Positions 1-5,512 of a stretch of DNA of 5,522 bases are shown here, one piece after another (positions within the stretch are counted from its first letter, which is position 1; each line of letters starts with the position of its first letter). The DNA comes from Verrucomicrobiota bacterium (GTDB taxonomy: Bacteria; Verrucomicrobiota; Lentisphaeria; Oligosphaerales; Oligosphaeraceae). The stretch is from positions 1 through 5,522 of the forward strand of contig JAKLHU010000175.1 in the NCBI GenBank assembly GCA_022709995.1. The letters run 5' to 3'. The translations under genes and the position numbers were made by a program. The notes below the pieces were generated by a model. That model had not been told where the DNA came from and made no database searches. It was given only the letters and a program-made list of their open reading frames with translations.

Positions 1-68
1 CCTGGGGCGCCTACTCCCGGGCGACTACTACTGGGGCGCCTACTCCCGGGCGCCTACTCCCGGGCGCC
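1..68. repeat. Short 14-15 nt GC-rich tandem repeat, cut by window edge
   Basis: The unit cgcctactcccggg occurs exactly at 8-21, 37-50 and 51-64. A diverged 15-nt copy (cgactactactgggg) lies at 22-36, and partial copies lie at 1-7 and 65-68. Seen as a larger period, 2-23 and 31-52 are identical over 22 nt with an offset of 29. Each unit holds the palindrome CCCGGG, and GGCGCC forms at unit junctions, so either strand can fold. The array starts only 9 nt beyond the stop codon of the minus-strand gene and could act as its 3' end, but it has no T-tract. The left border is unknown. The units touch each other without distinct spacers, so this is not a CRISPR array. Confidence 0.8.
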
Positions 69-76
69 GCCGCGGT

Positions 77-1279
77 TCAGGCCCCGGGCGACCATTTGGC
101 GATCGGCTGCGGATGCACGACGGTCTTCTTCCGCTTCAGCAGCGCCCCCACTTCGGTCTCAATGGCGGCGACCTGCTCCTGGCTTTCCTGGATTTCCATG
201 GCCAGGTCAATGACGTAGCGCTGGCCAGGGGCGAGGGTCATCACCCGTCCGCGTTCACGCTCGAACGTCTTCAAGTTCGGGTAATTGGTGGCCGGCTCCA
301 TGCCGGTCACATAGCCTTCCGCGGGGCCGGACGTGTGCTTCCACTGGCAGAAACAGGGCAGCTGCTTCTTGTTCCAGCGCATGGTCACCCCGCGGGTGCC
401 GCGGTGATTGCGGAGCATGGCGAGCGTCGACCCGTCCGCCGCGGCGGCGACATCGTGGTAGTTGCCTTGCTCGACGTAACCGGGCTCCGGGGCCCGGTAG
501 ACATTCCAGGTCTTGATGTCCTCGGCCGCCCGGGGGTCGCGCGGGGCGACTTCCAGCGACGGTGACACCAGCCGGGCGCCGCCATCCAGGAACGGCGAGC
601 CGAAATTGCAGTGATAGAGCATCTGGAACTCAACCGGCGAATCCGCGAAATTCTCGACTTCGTCGCGGATGTCGACGCGATTCGAGCCCACTTCCGTCGT
701 ATAGGTCGTGACCAGCCGGTACTGGGGGCAGAAGCAGCGCGCTTCCTCGACGACGCCGGTGAGGACGATTTGCGGGCGTTTGCCGGGGATGATCTTCAGT
801 TCCACGTATTTGGCCGGCAGATTGGCGATGTAGCCATGCAGGTTGAGCATCACTTCCGAGAGATTGCCGTTGTTGTCGCGGACGCGGTCGATGCCGGGGG
901 CGCCGTTGGAATTGAGGCCGCAGCGGACGATGCATTCGTCAAAGCCCTTGAGCCAGCCGAGGCCGCCCTGCTCCAGGAGGTTGACGAACATGGGGTTGAC
1001 GGGGCCGCGGGCGGGCGAATCCCAGCCGATGGTGCAGTCGCCGCAGGCGCCCTTCCACAGGCCCATGCCGCGGGAAAGCAGGACCGTGAAGGACAGATGG
1101 CCGTTGTTGATGTCCACCACGTCGACGCCATCGGCCAGGCCGCCCTGCAATCTGCTTTTGCTGACCGACCAGGCGCCGCCGGCGGCCGGCAGGCCAAGGC
1201 TGGCCGGCGTGATGGCGCACTGTTCGACATAGACGCGGTTGGCGGTGTCAGTAAGCACCCAGGATAAAGCTTCCGTCAT
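77..1279 (-). CDS. DUF4432 family protein, aldose 1-epimerase-like fold
   Basis: This 400-residue cytosolic protein has no signal peptide or membrane segment. It resembles the DUF4432 group of the galactose mutarotase superfamily, whose members bind or interconvert sugars; the substrate here is unknown. Typical elements are an early S-R-G-M-G strand (Arg70), NLHGY with His148, a long beta-rich middle section, LYHCNFG with His223, and GMEPATNYPN with Glu328. His148, His223 and Glu328 sit where the two histidines and the catalytic glutamate of GalM-type epimerases would be expected, so the protein may be an active epimerase; this is inferred from motif order. The start at 1279 is chosen because AAAGGA lies 8 nt upstream. 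The longer frame from 1396 would run across the promoter. The protein has ten cysteines, including CGDC at 79-82 and CFC at 182-184 and 309-311, which is unusual for a sugar epimerase. It is divergent from the methionine genes and transcribed alone within the window. Family call is confident, function is not. Confidence 0.85.
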   Translation of the reverse strand: MTEALSWVLTDTANRVYVEQCAITPASLGLPAAGGAWSVSKSRLQGGLADGVDVVDINNGHLSFTVLLSRGMGLWKGACGDCTIGWDSPARGPVNPMFVNLLEQGGLGWLKGFDECIVRCGLNSNGAPGIDRVRDNNGNLSEVMLNLHGYIANLPAKYVELKIIPGKRPQIVLTGVVEEARCFCPQYRLVTTYTTEVGSNRVDIRDEVENFADSPVEFQMLYHCNFGSPFLDGGARLVSPSLEVAPRDPRAAEDIKTWNVYRAPEPGYVEQGNYHDVAAAADGSTLAMLRNHRGTRGVTMRWNKKQLPCFCQWKHTSGPAEGYVTGMEPATNYPNLKTFERERGRVMTLAPGQRYVIDLAMEIQESQEQVAAIETEVGALLKRKKTVVHPQPIAKWSPGA

Positions 1280-1321
1280 GATGTCAATCCTTTGTGTTGC
1301 CTGATGATATGCTCGGAACGG

Positions 1322-1340
1322 AAAAAAACCGGCTTCGGTT
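1322..1340 (-). promoter_or_regulatory. Weak hairpin with T-run in the DUF4432 gene leader
   Basis: On the minus strand, AACCG, AAGC and CGGTT form a 5-bp stem with a 4-nt loop, and the T-run continues to a total of seven T (1328-1322). An alternative CCGG/CCGG pairing (1346-1343 with 1332-1329) ends at the same T-run. It lies between the predicted transcription start and the gene, so it could attenuate transcription. The stem is short and may be chance. Confidence 0.2.
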
Positions 1341-1357
1341 CTCCGGACAAGAGAAGA

Positions 1358-1386
1358 ACTATAGCACATAAAATGGTTTTTGTCAG
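1358..1386 (-). promoter_or_regulatory. Sigma-70-type promoter of the DUF4432 gene
   Basis: Read on the minus strand, CTGACA (1386-1381) is followed by exactly 17 nt and then TATAGT (1363-1358), preceded by TGC, which makes an extended -10 element. Transcription would start near 1350, leaving a leader of about 70 nt before the ATG at 1279. The match is close to the bacterial housekeeping consensus and stands out in an AT-rich patch of a GC-rich window. It is a prediction from sequence only. Confidence 0.6.
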
Positions 1387-1402
1387 GGGGAAACACTATA
1401 TT
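1374..1402 (+). promoter_or_regulatory. Possible promoter of the methionine genes
   Basis: TATATT at 1397-1402 is a good -10 candidate. At 17 nt spacing the -35 hexamer is only TGGTTT (1374-1379), which is weak, so an activator may be needed or the true promoter may lie elsewhere. A start near 1409 would give a leader of about 136 nt containing the candidate attenuator. The element overlaps the -35 region of the divergent promoter, so the two directions could compete for RNA polymerase. Confidence 0.3.
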
Positions 1403-1431
1403 AAGAAACAGCTGCGACCGCGAACTTCACA

Positions 1432-1495
1432 TGTCTGCGAGCCGCTGACAACGCCACCGGGTTGGCAGCCGGACGGGCGGATTGTTGTCTTTTTT
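1432..1495 (+). promoter_or_regulatory. Candidate transcription attenuator before methyltransferase/MTHFR gene
   Basis: Two mutually exclusive hairpins can be drawn. The terminator form pairs GACAAC (1447-1452) with GTTGTC (1484-1489), then GCC (1453-1455) with GGC (1476-1478) across a 5-nt bulge, then CCGG (1457-1460) with CCGG (1469-1472), and is followed at once by six T (1490-1495). The alternative form pairs TGTC (1432-1435) with GACA (1447-1450) and GCG (1437-1439) with CGC (1443-1445), which uses up the first half of the terminator stem. The upstream gene is divergent, so a plus-strand terminator here has no other gene to end; this favours attenuation of the methionine gene. I recognise no known SAM, SAH or cobalamin riboswitch aptamer in the short upstream stretch. 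The pairings are visible in the sequence; the regulatory role is inferred. Confidence 0.4.
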
Positions 1496-1544
1496 CAGGA
1501 TTTGGCCGGCGACGGCGCCAGGCAAGCGATACGCGAGGTACGGC

Positions 1545-3371
1545 ATGATGACCGAAAAGGAACTGGGCGATGCCCTGCGGCAGGCCCTGATGGTGTTTGA
1601 CGGCGCCATGGGCACGGAAATCTACCACCGGCACATTTTCACCAACCGTTGCTACGACGAGCTGTGCTTGTCGGAGCCAGGCATGATTGCCGAGATTCAC
1701 CGCAGCTACGTGACGGCGGGCGCGGATGTCCTGACCACGAATTCGTTTGGCGCCAATCGCCTCAGCCTGTCGCCGTTCGGGCTGGCCGAGCGGGTCGAGG
1801 CCATCAACCTGGCGGCGGCCCGCCTGGCCCGGGAAGCCGCCGACCAGGCCGGCCGGCCGCTTCTGGTCGCCGGTTCGCTGGGGCCGCTGCACACGCTCGG
1901 CAGCACCAGCGCGGAACGCATCCGGCGCCTTGCCGAGCAAGCCGCGGCCCTTGTCGCCGGCGGCGTCGACTTTCTCCTGTTCGAGACGCTGCCCAGCCCG
2001 GAAGCCGCGCAGGAAGCGCGGGCGGCGGTGGCGGCCCTGAGCCGGCCCGTGGCTTTTGTGCTGTCGCATTCGGTTCCGGCCGACGGCGACGTCGAATCGG
2101 CGGTTCGTCACCGCCTGGTGGACTGGTCCGCGTCCGCCGGGCCGGTCCCGGCGGCGATTGGCTTCAACTGCTGCGTTGGTCCCGACCAGATGCTGTCGGT
2201 GGTGGAAGTCGCGGTGCGCTGGTGCGAGCTGCCGCTGATCATTCAGCCGAACGCCGGCGCGCCGCGCAACATCGACCATCGGCAGCTGTATCTGTGCTCG
2301 CCGGAGTATTTCACCGAATACGCCCGCCGGTATGTCAACCTGGGGGCACGCGGGGTCGGCGGCTGCTGCGGCACGACGCCGGAGCACATCCGGGAAATGG
2401 CTCGCGCGATCAAGCCAATGACCAAATCCCATGTGCTGGCGCCGCCGGCGGACACCGAGAAGGCGGCCGCTGTTCCGGAGTCGCCGCTGGCGGAGCGGTC
2501 CCAGCTGGGGCGGAAACTGGCGGCCGGCGAGTGGGTGACCGCCGTCGAGCTCACGCCGCCGCGCGGGTGGGACACGAGCCAAATCGTCGCTCGCGCCCGC
2601 CAATGCCAGGAACGCGGCGTCGACGTCGTCAACATCCCGGATGGCCCGCGGGCCGCACCGCGCATGTCGCCGCTGATCACCGCCGAAATGATCCTGACCC
2701 AAGCCGGGATCGAGCCGGTGCTGCATGTCTGCTGCCGGGACCGCAATTATCTCGGCCTGCAGGCGGACTTGCTGGGCAGCGCCGCCGCCGGCATCCGCAA
2801 CCTGCTCATGGTGACCGGCGACCCGCCCAAGCTCGGCAGCTACAGCTTCGCCTCCGGCGTCTTTGACACGGACTCCATCGGCCTGGTGTCTCTGCAGAAG
2901 CACCTCAACCGGGGCCTGGACCTCGGCGGCCAGAAGATCACGCCGCCGACCGCGGCCGTCGTCGGCGTCGGCGCCGATCCCAACGCCCTTGATTTCGACC
3001 GCGAAGTCCGCCGTCTGCGCGAAAAAGTGGCCGCCGGCGCCGACTATGTCACGACGCAGCCGGTGTTCGATCCCGATGCGCTGTTCCGCTTCCTGGATGC
3101 GATTGCCGACCTGCGCTTGCCGGTCATCGCCGGCATCTGGCCGCTCGCCAGCCTGCGCAATGCCCTGTTTATGAAGAATGAAGTCCCCGGCGTCGTAGTT
3201 CCGGACCGGGTCATCGCCCGCATGACCCAGGCCGGAACCAATGAAGAACAGCTCGCCACCGGCATTGCCATCGCCAAAGAAGCCATCGCCGCAATCCGCC
3301 ACCGCGTCAGCGGCGTCCAAGTCAGCGCGCCTTTCGGCAAAGTCGAAATCGCCCTGGCAGCCTTGGAGTGA
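1545..3371 (+). CDS. yitJ: Bifunctional homocysteine S-methyltransferase / methylenetetrahydrofolate reductase
   Basis: This 608-residue cytosolic fusion matches the domain order and length of Bacillus YitJ (about 612 residues). Residues about 15-290 are a homocysteine S-methyltransferase barrel: VFDGAMGTE at 17-25, TNSFGANR, LFETLP, and the zinc and homocysteine ligands Cys209 (GFNCC) and Cys274/Cys275 (GGCCGT). A polar Ala/Pro/Glu linker lies at about 293-318. The rest is a MetF-type FAD-binding reductase barrel: AVELTPPRG with Glu335 matching the catalytic Glu28 of E. coli MetF, TGDPPK with Asp426 at the Asp120 position, then FDTDSIG, YVTTQPVFD and IAGIWPL. The reductase makes 5-methyltetrahydrofolate from 5,10-methylenetetrahydrofolate; the N-terminal half methylates homocysteine to methionine. 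It has no cobalamin-binding domain. ATG 1545 is chosen for GAGG at 1535-1538 with 6 nt spacing; ATG 1548 is possible, while an upstream ATG at 1482 sits inside the candidate attenuator. Both active sites look intact. The methyl donor of the first domain is not given by the sequence. Confidence 0.93.
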   Translation: MMTEKELGDALRQALMVFDGAMGTEIYHRHIFTNRCYDELCLSEPGMIAEIHRSYVTAGADVLTTNSFGANRLSLSPFGLAERVEAINLAAARLAREAADQAGRPLLVAGSLGPLHTLGSTSAERIRRLAEQAAALVAGGVDFLLFETLPSPEAAQEARAAVAALSRPVAFVLSHSVPADGDVESAVRHRLVDWSASAGPVPAAIGFNCCVGPDQMLSVVEVAVRWCELPLIIQPNAGAPRNIDHRQLYLCSPEYFTEYARRYVNLGARGVGGCCGTTPEHIREMARAIKPMTKSHVLAPPADTEKAAAVPESPLAERSQLGRKLAAGEWVTAVELTPPRGWDTSQIVARARQCQERGVDVVNIPDGPRAAPRMSPLITAEMILTQAGIEPVLHVCCRDRNYLGLQADLLGSAAAGIRNLLMVTGDPPKLGSYSFASGVFDTDSIGLVSLQKHLNRGLDLGGQKITPPTAAVVGVGADPNALDFDREVRRLREKVAAGADYVTTQPVFDPDALFRFLDAIADLRLPVIAGIWPLASLRNALFMKNEVPGVVVPDRVIARMTQAGTNEEQLATGIAIAKEAIAAIRHRVSGVQVSAPFGKVEIALAALE

Positions 3372-3435
3372 GTGGACAGTGGACAGTGGACACGAGTGGA
3401 CTTTAGTGGACGATGGACAGTGGGCACGAGTGGAC
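3372..3435. repeat. Degenerate GTGGACA tandem repeat between genes
   Basis: Starting directly after the stop codon, GTGGACA is repeated three times exactly (3372-3392). Further GTGGAC copies follow at 3396-3401, 3406-3411 and 3430-3435, and variants at 3413-3419 and 3420-3426. On a larger scale, 3380-3401 recurs at 3414-3435 with one mismatch, an offset of 34 nt, which indicates a duplicated longer unit. The tract fills the first part of the 150-nt gap between the two methyl-transfer genes. The rest of the gap (3436-3510) shows no promoter or terminator that I can support. Similar GTGGACAGT tracts are, from memory, dispersed in some GC-rich environmental genomes; whether that is so here cannot be seen from one copy. 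Confidence 0.75.
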
Positions 3436-3521
3436 GTTTGGCGGTTGGGCGCTTACCGGCGAGAACGAAGACGACGCCAGGCGATGGCAGCCGGCGGCCA
3501 GGATTATTGGAAGGAAACATC

Positions 3522-4478
3522 ATGACCATCATCATCGGCGAAAATCTGCACTGCAGCCGCCTCTTCAAACGCAACGGGGCGCGCTGCCGCGTCGTCGGCA
3601 ATGCGGTTCGGGTCCAGTGGCAGGACGACGCGGGCGAATCGCATTCGTTCGCGGTTCCGGCCGCGTATAACGGCGACAAGATCCGCCACGTCGCCGCCGC
3701 CCTGGCCGCCGCCATGCAGACGGCGGACCAGGAAGCGCTGGCATATCTCCGCCATGTCGTTCTGCGCCAGGAAAAAGCCGGCGCCGGCGTCATCGATGTC
3801 AATGTCGACGAATTCAGCTCGTCGCCGGAGCAGAACCGCACCGCGATGGAGCACCTCCTCGGGCGGATTCTGGAATGGACCGCGCTGCCGTTGGCGATCG
3901 ACTCTTCGTCGGCCGAGATTCTGACGGCCGGGGCGCGGCGAGTCCAGAAGGCGGGCCGGGCCTTCCTCTTGAACAGCGCCAGCCAGGAGCGCCCGCAGGT
4001 GCTGGAGCTGGCGGCGGCGCACGGCGGCGGCGCCGTCGTCTCCGCGGCCGGCGGCATGCTGCCGAACAACGCCCAGGAGCGCCTGGACGCGCTCCGCCCG
4101 CTTCTGCGCCAGGCCCTGGCCGCCGGCCTGCCGCCGGCCAGGCTGTATCTCGATCCCCTGGTCCTGCCGGTCGGAGTCGACGGCGGCCAGGGCCGCGGCT
4201 TTCTGGAGGCCTGCCGGATGCTGCGGGAGGAACTCGGCCCGGAAGTGCACATCACGGGCGGCATCAGCAATGTCTCGTTTGGACTCCCCGAGCGCCAGCT
4301 CCTCAACGTCTGTTTTCTGCGACTGGCCGAAGCCCGCGGCCTCGACGCCCCGATTTTCGACCCGCTGCAACTGTCGCTGCCCAAAGACACGCCGGCGCCA
4401 TTCCTGGCCGCCGCCGAAAAAGTCCTGCTCGGCGACGACGACTTCGCCATGAATTTTCTCACCGTCGTCCGCCAGTAG
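3522..4478 (+). CDS. Methyltetrahydrofolate:corrinoid methyltransferase (pterin-binding DHPS/MeTr family)
   Basis: This 318-residue soluble TIM-barrel protein is related to AcsE and the pterin-binding domain of MetH. It would move the methyl group of 5-methyltetrahydrofolate to the Co(I) of a corrinoid protein. The N-terminus reads IIIGENLHCSR. The four pterin-site residues of Moorella AcsE (Asp75, Asn96, Asp160, Asn199) all have partners: Asp127 in LAIDSS, Asn151 in LLNSAS, Asp211 in YLDPLVLP, and Asn250 in GGISNVSFG. An IDVNVDE strand lies at 91-97. It is about 55 residues longer than AcsE, mostly through a beta-like insert at about 17-50. No corrinoid-binding domain (DxHxxG) is present. 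ATG 3522 has AAGGA 6 nt upstream; the same frame is open back to a GTG at 3372, but that runs through repeat DNA and lacks a ribosome site. It follows the homocysteine methyltransferase/reductase gene on the same strand, so the pair probably act together in methionine synthesis. A role in demethylation of a methylated compound is the alternative. Confidence 0.88.
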   Translation: MTIIIGENLHCSRLFKRNGARCRVVGNAVRVQWQDDAGESHSFAVPAAYNGDKIRHVAAALAAAMQTADQEALAYLRHVVLRQEKAGAGVIDVNVDEFSSSPEQNRTAMEHLLGRILEWTALPLAIDSSSAEILTAGARRVQKAGRAFLLNSASQERPQVLELAAAHGGGAVVSAAGGMLPNNAQERLDALRPLLRQALAAGLPPARLYLDPLVLPVGVDGGQGRGFLEACRMLREELGPEVHITGGISNVSFGLPERQLLNVCFLRLAEARGLDAPIFDPLQLSLPKDTPAPFLAAAEKVLLGDDDFAMNFLTVVRQ

Positions 4479-4572
4479 AAGCCCGTCCGGCGCCGCCGAA
4501 CAGGGCTCGGCACGCAAGCGGCAACCGACCGGCGCGCCTTTATTTCACCATCACTTTCACCGCAGGACCGGC

Positions 4573-5379
4573 ATGACCTGGAATCATTTGAGCATGGCGA
4601 TGCTGACAGACATCGGCAACGTCCGGGAAAACAACGAGGACGCGGGCCACGTGGACGCCGCCCGCGGCTTCGCCGCAGTGGCGGATGGCGTCGGCGGGGC
4701 CGAGGCCGGCGAATACGCCAGCGAAACGGTCGTGGACGCGTTGAAGGCGGCCCTGGCCGCGTTGCCAGGCGACGCCACCCCGGAAGAGCGCGTCGCCGCC
4801 ATGCAAAAAGCCATCGCCGAAGCCAGCCAGACCATCGCCGACTATGCGGAAACGCATCTGCGGAACAGCTGCGGCACGACCGTGGCCGTCCTGCTGTTCA
4901 ACCCCTGGCACCCGGACGAAGCGGCGGCCCTGCATGTCGGCGACAGCCGGATCTACCGGCTGCGCGACGGCTCCTTGGCGCCGCTGACGCAAGACCACAC
5001 CGTCGCCGTCGAAATCGGCGTCCGCGAAAACGAGCTTCCCCGCGTCTACCGCGACATGCTCACCCGGGCCGTCGGCATGGCCTCCGGCTGCGACGTCGAA
5101 CGGACTGCCGTCAACGTCCGGACGGACGACATCTTCCTCGTCTGCACGGACGGCCTCTTCAAGGTCCTGTCCCCCAATCATCTCAAACGGCTCCTCTGGG
5201 CTAGCCGGGAGCTGCCGGCGGCGGATTTGGCCGCGCTGCTGATGCGGGAGACTTTGTCCAAGAGGGCGCCGGACAACATCACCATCGCCCTCGTCAAGGT
5301 CGGCGCCCTGCCGTCCATGCATCAGCCCACCCCGGACGACTTGGCCCGCGACCGGGCCGCGGACCGCCGGCCCCGGTAA
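4573..5379 (+). CDS. PP2C-family protein serine/threonine phosphatase
   Basis: This 268-residue metal-dependent phosphatase of the PPM/PP2C family, bacterial PrpC/Stp type, removes phosphate from Ser/Thr residues of proteins. All the family motifs are present in order: RENNED (18-23), VADGVGG with Asp38 (36-42), GTT after a cysteine at about 99-101, HVGDSR (121-126), LTQDHT, LTRAVG, CTDGL with Asp193 (191-195), and PDNI with Asp234 (233-236). Asp38, Asp193 and Asp234 are the expected Mg/Mn ligands, so it should be active. There is no membrane segment or extra domain; the last 25 or so residues are a polar Pro/Arg/Asp tail. ATG 4573 has AGGA 5 nt upstream; ATG 4594 is a weaker choice. It starts 94 nt after the methyltransferase gene on the same strand with no terminator seen between, so co-transcription is possible. 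The Hanks-type kinase that usually partners such phosphatases is not in the window. The target is unknown. Confidence 0.93.
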   Translation: MTWNHLSMAMLTDIGNVRENNEDAGHVDAARGFAAVADGVGGAEAGEYASETVVDALKAALAALPGDATPEERVAAMQKAIAEASQTIADYAETHLRNSCGTTVAVLLFNPWHPDEAAALHVGDSRIYRLRDGSLAPLTQDHTVAVEIGVRENELPRVYRDMLTRAVGMASGCDVERTAVNVRTDDIFLVCTDGLFKVLSPNHLKRLLWASRELPAADLAALLMRETLSKRAPDNITIALVKVGALPSMHQPTPDDLARDRAADRRPR

Positions 5380-5380
5380 A

Positions 5381-5421
5381 CGGGGCGCGGGTGTGCGGTC
5401 AGTGTACAACCCGGCGCTCCG
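5381..5421 (+). terminator. Strong hairpin after the phosphatase gene, no T-tract
   Basis: One base after the stop codon, 5381-5392 pairs with 5409-5421 in a 12-bp, mostly G-C stem with one G-T wobble and one bulged G, closing a loop of about 16 nt. It is well placed to mark the 3' end of the plus-strand transcript. It is not followed by a T-run, so it is not a classical intrinsic terminator and may instead protect the message end or work with another factor. Confidence 0.4.
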
Positions 5422-5475
5422 CTGGGACAATATGCAGGTTACAGACTCCTTGGGTGGGCGGCGGCGTATGGTGTT

Positions 5476-5512
5476 CAGGCTTTAGCCTGCTCCCCATTCC
5501 CCGGTTATCCGG
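5476..5512. other. Two small hairpins in the right-hand intergenic end
   Basis: CAGGC-TTTA-GCCTG (5476-5489) and CCGG-TTAT-CCGG (5501-5512) are adjacent stem-loops with 4-nt loops, in a stretch (5422-5522) without a gene that I can support. The first has the look of the dispersed CAGGCTAAAGCCTG-type intergenic sequences known to me from several bacterial genomes, but a single copy cannot show that it is repeated. No promoter or coding start is convincing here. Confidence 0.3.

Noticed and set aside
1..68. CRISPR array
   Set aside because: Units are 14-15 nt and directly adjacent without distinct spacers.
113..1267. Plus-strand open frames opposite the DUF4432 gene
   Set aside because: These are shadows of the minus-strand gene; the translations show no domain, while the minus strand has promoter, ribosome site and family motifs.
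1431..1448. Five-codon leader peptide (MSASR) overlapping the candidate antiterminator
   Set aside because: There is no ribosome site before it and no methionine-rich content of the kind expected for a classical leader peptide, so chance is the simpler explanation.
1403..1544. Known SAM, SAH or cobalamin riboswitch
   Set aside because: The stretch before the terminator-like hairpin is only about 40 nt and none of the conserved core sequences could be matched by eye.
1401..3320. Long minus-strand open frame of 639 codons opposite the HMT-MTHFR gene
   Set aside because: It mirrors a clearly conserved enzyme gene in GC-rich DNA, its translation is low-complexity Arg/Gly/Ala-rich with no recognisable domain, and it has no plausible ribosome site.
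3372..3521. A 50-codon N-terminal extension of the methyltransferase from a GTG right after the upstream stop
   Set aside because: It would translate the GTGGACA repeat, has no Shine-Dalgarno, and the family normally starts with the IIIGEN strand, which ATG 3522 gives.
4479..4572. Intrinsic terminator between methyltransferase and phosphatase genes
   Set aside because: Only a 4-bp GCCC/GGGC pairing and a bare palindrome before a short T-rich stretch can be drawn; too weak to call.
3044..5430. Long minus-strand open frames opposite the methyltransferase and phosphatase genes
   Set aside because: They are explained by GC-rich codon use of the plus-strand genes, which carry complete sets of family motifs.
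5432..5485. Small open frame of 17 codons at the right end
   Set aside because: It has no ribosome site, no recognisable product, and runs into the small hairpin.
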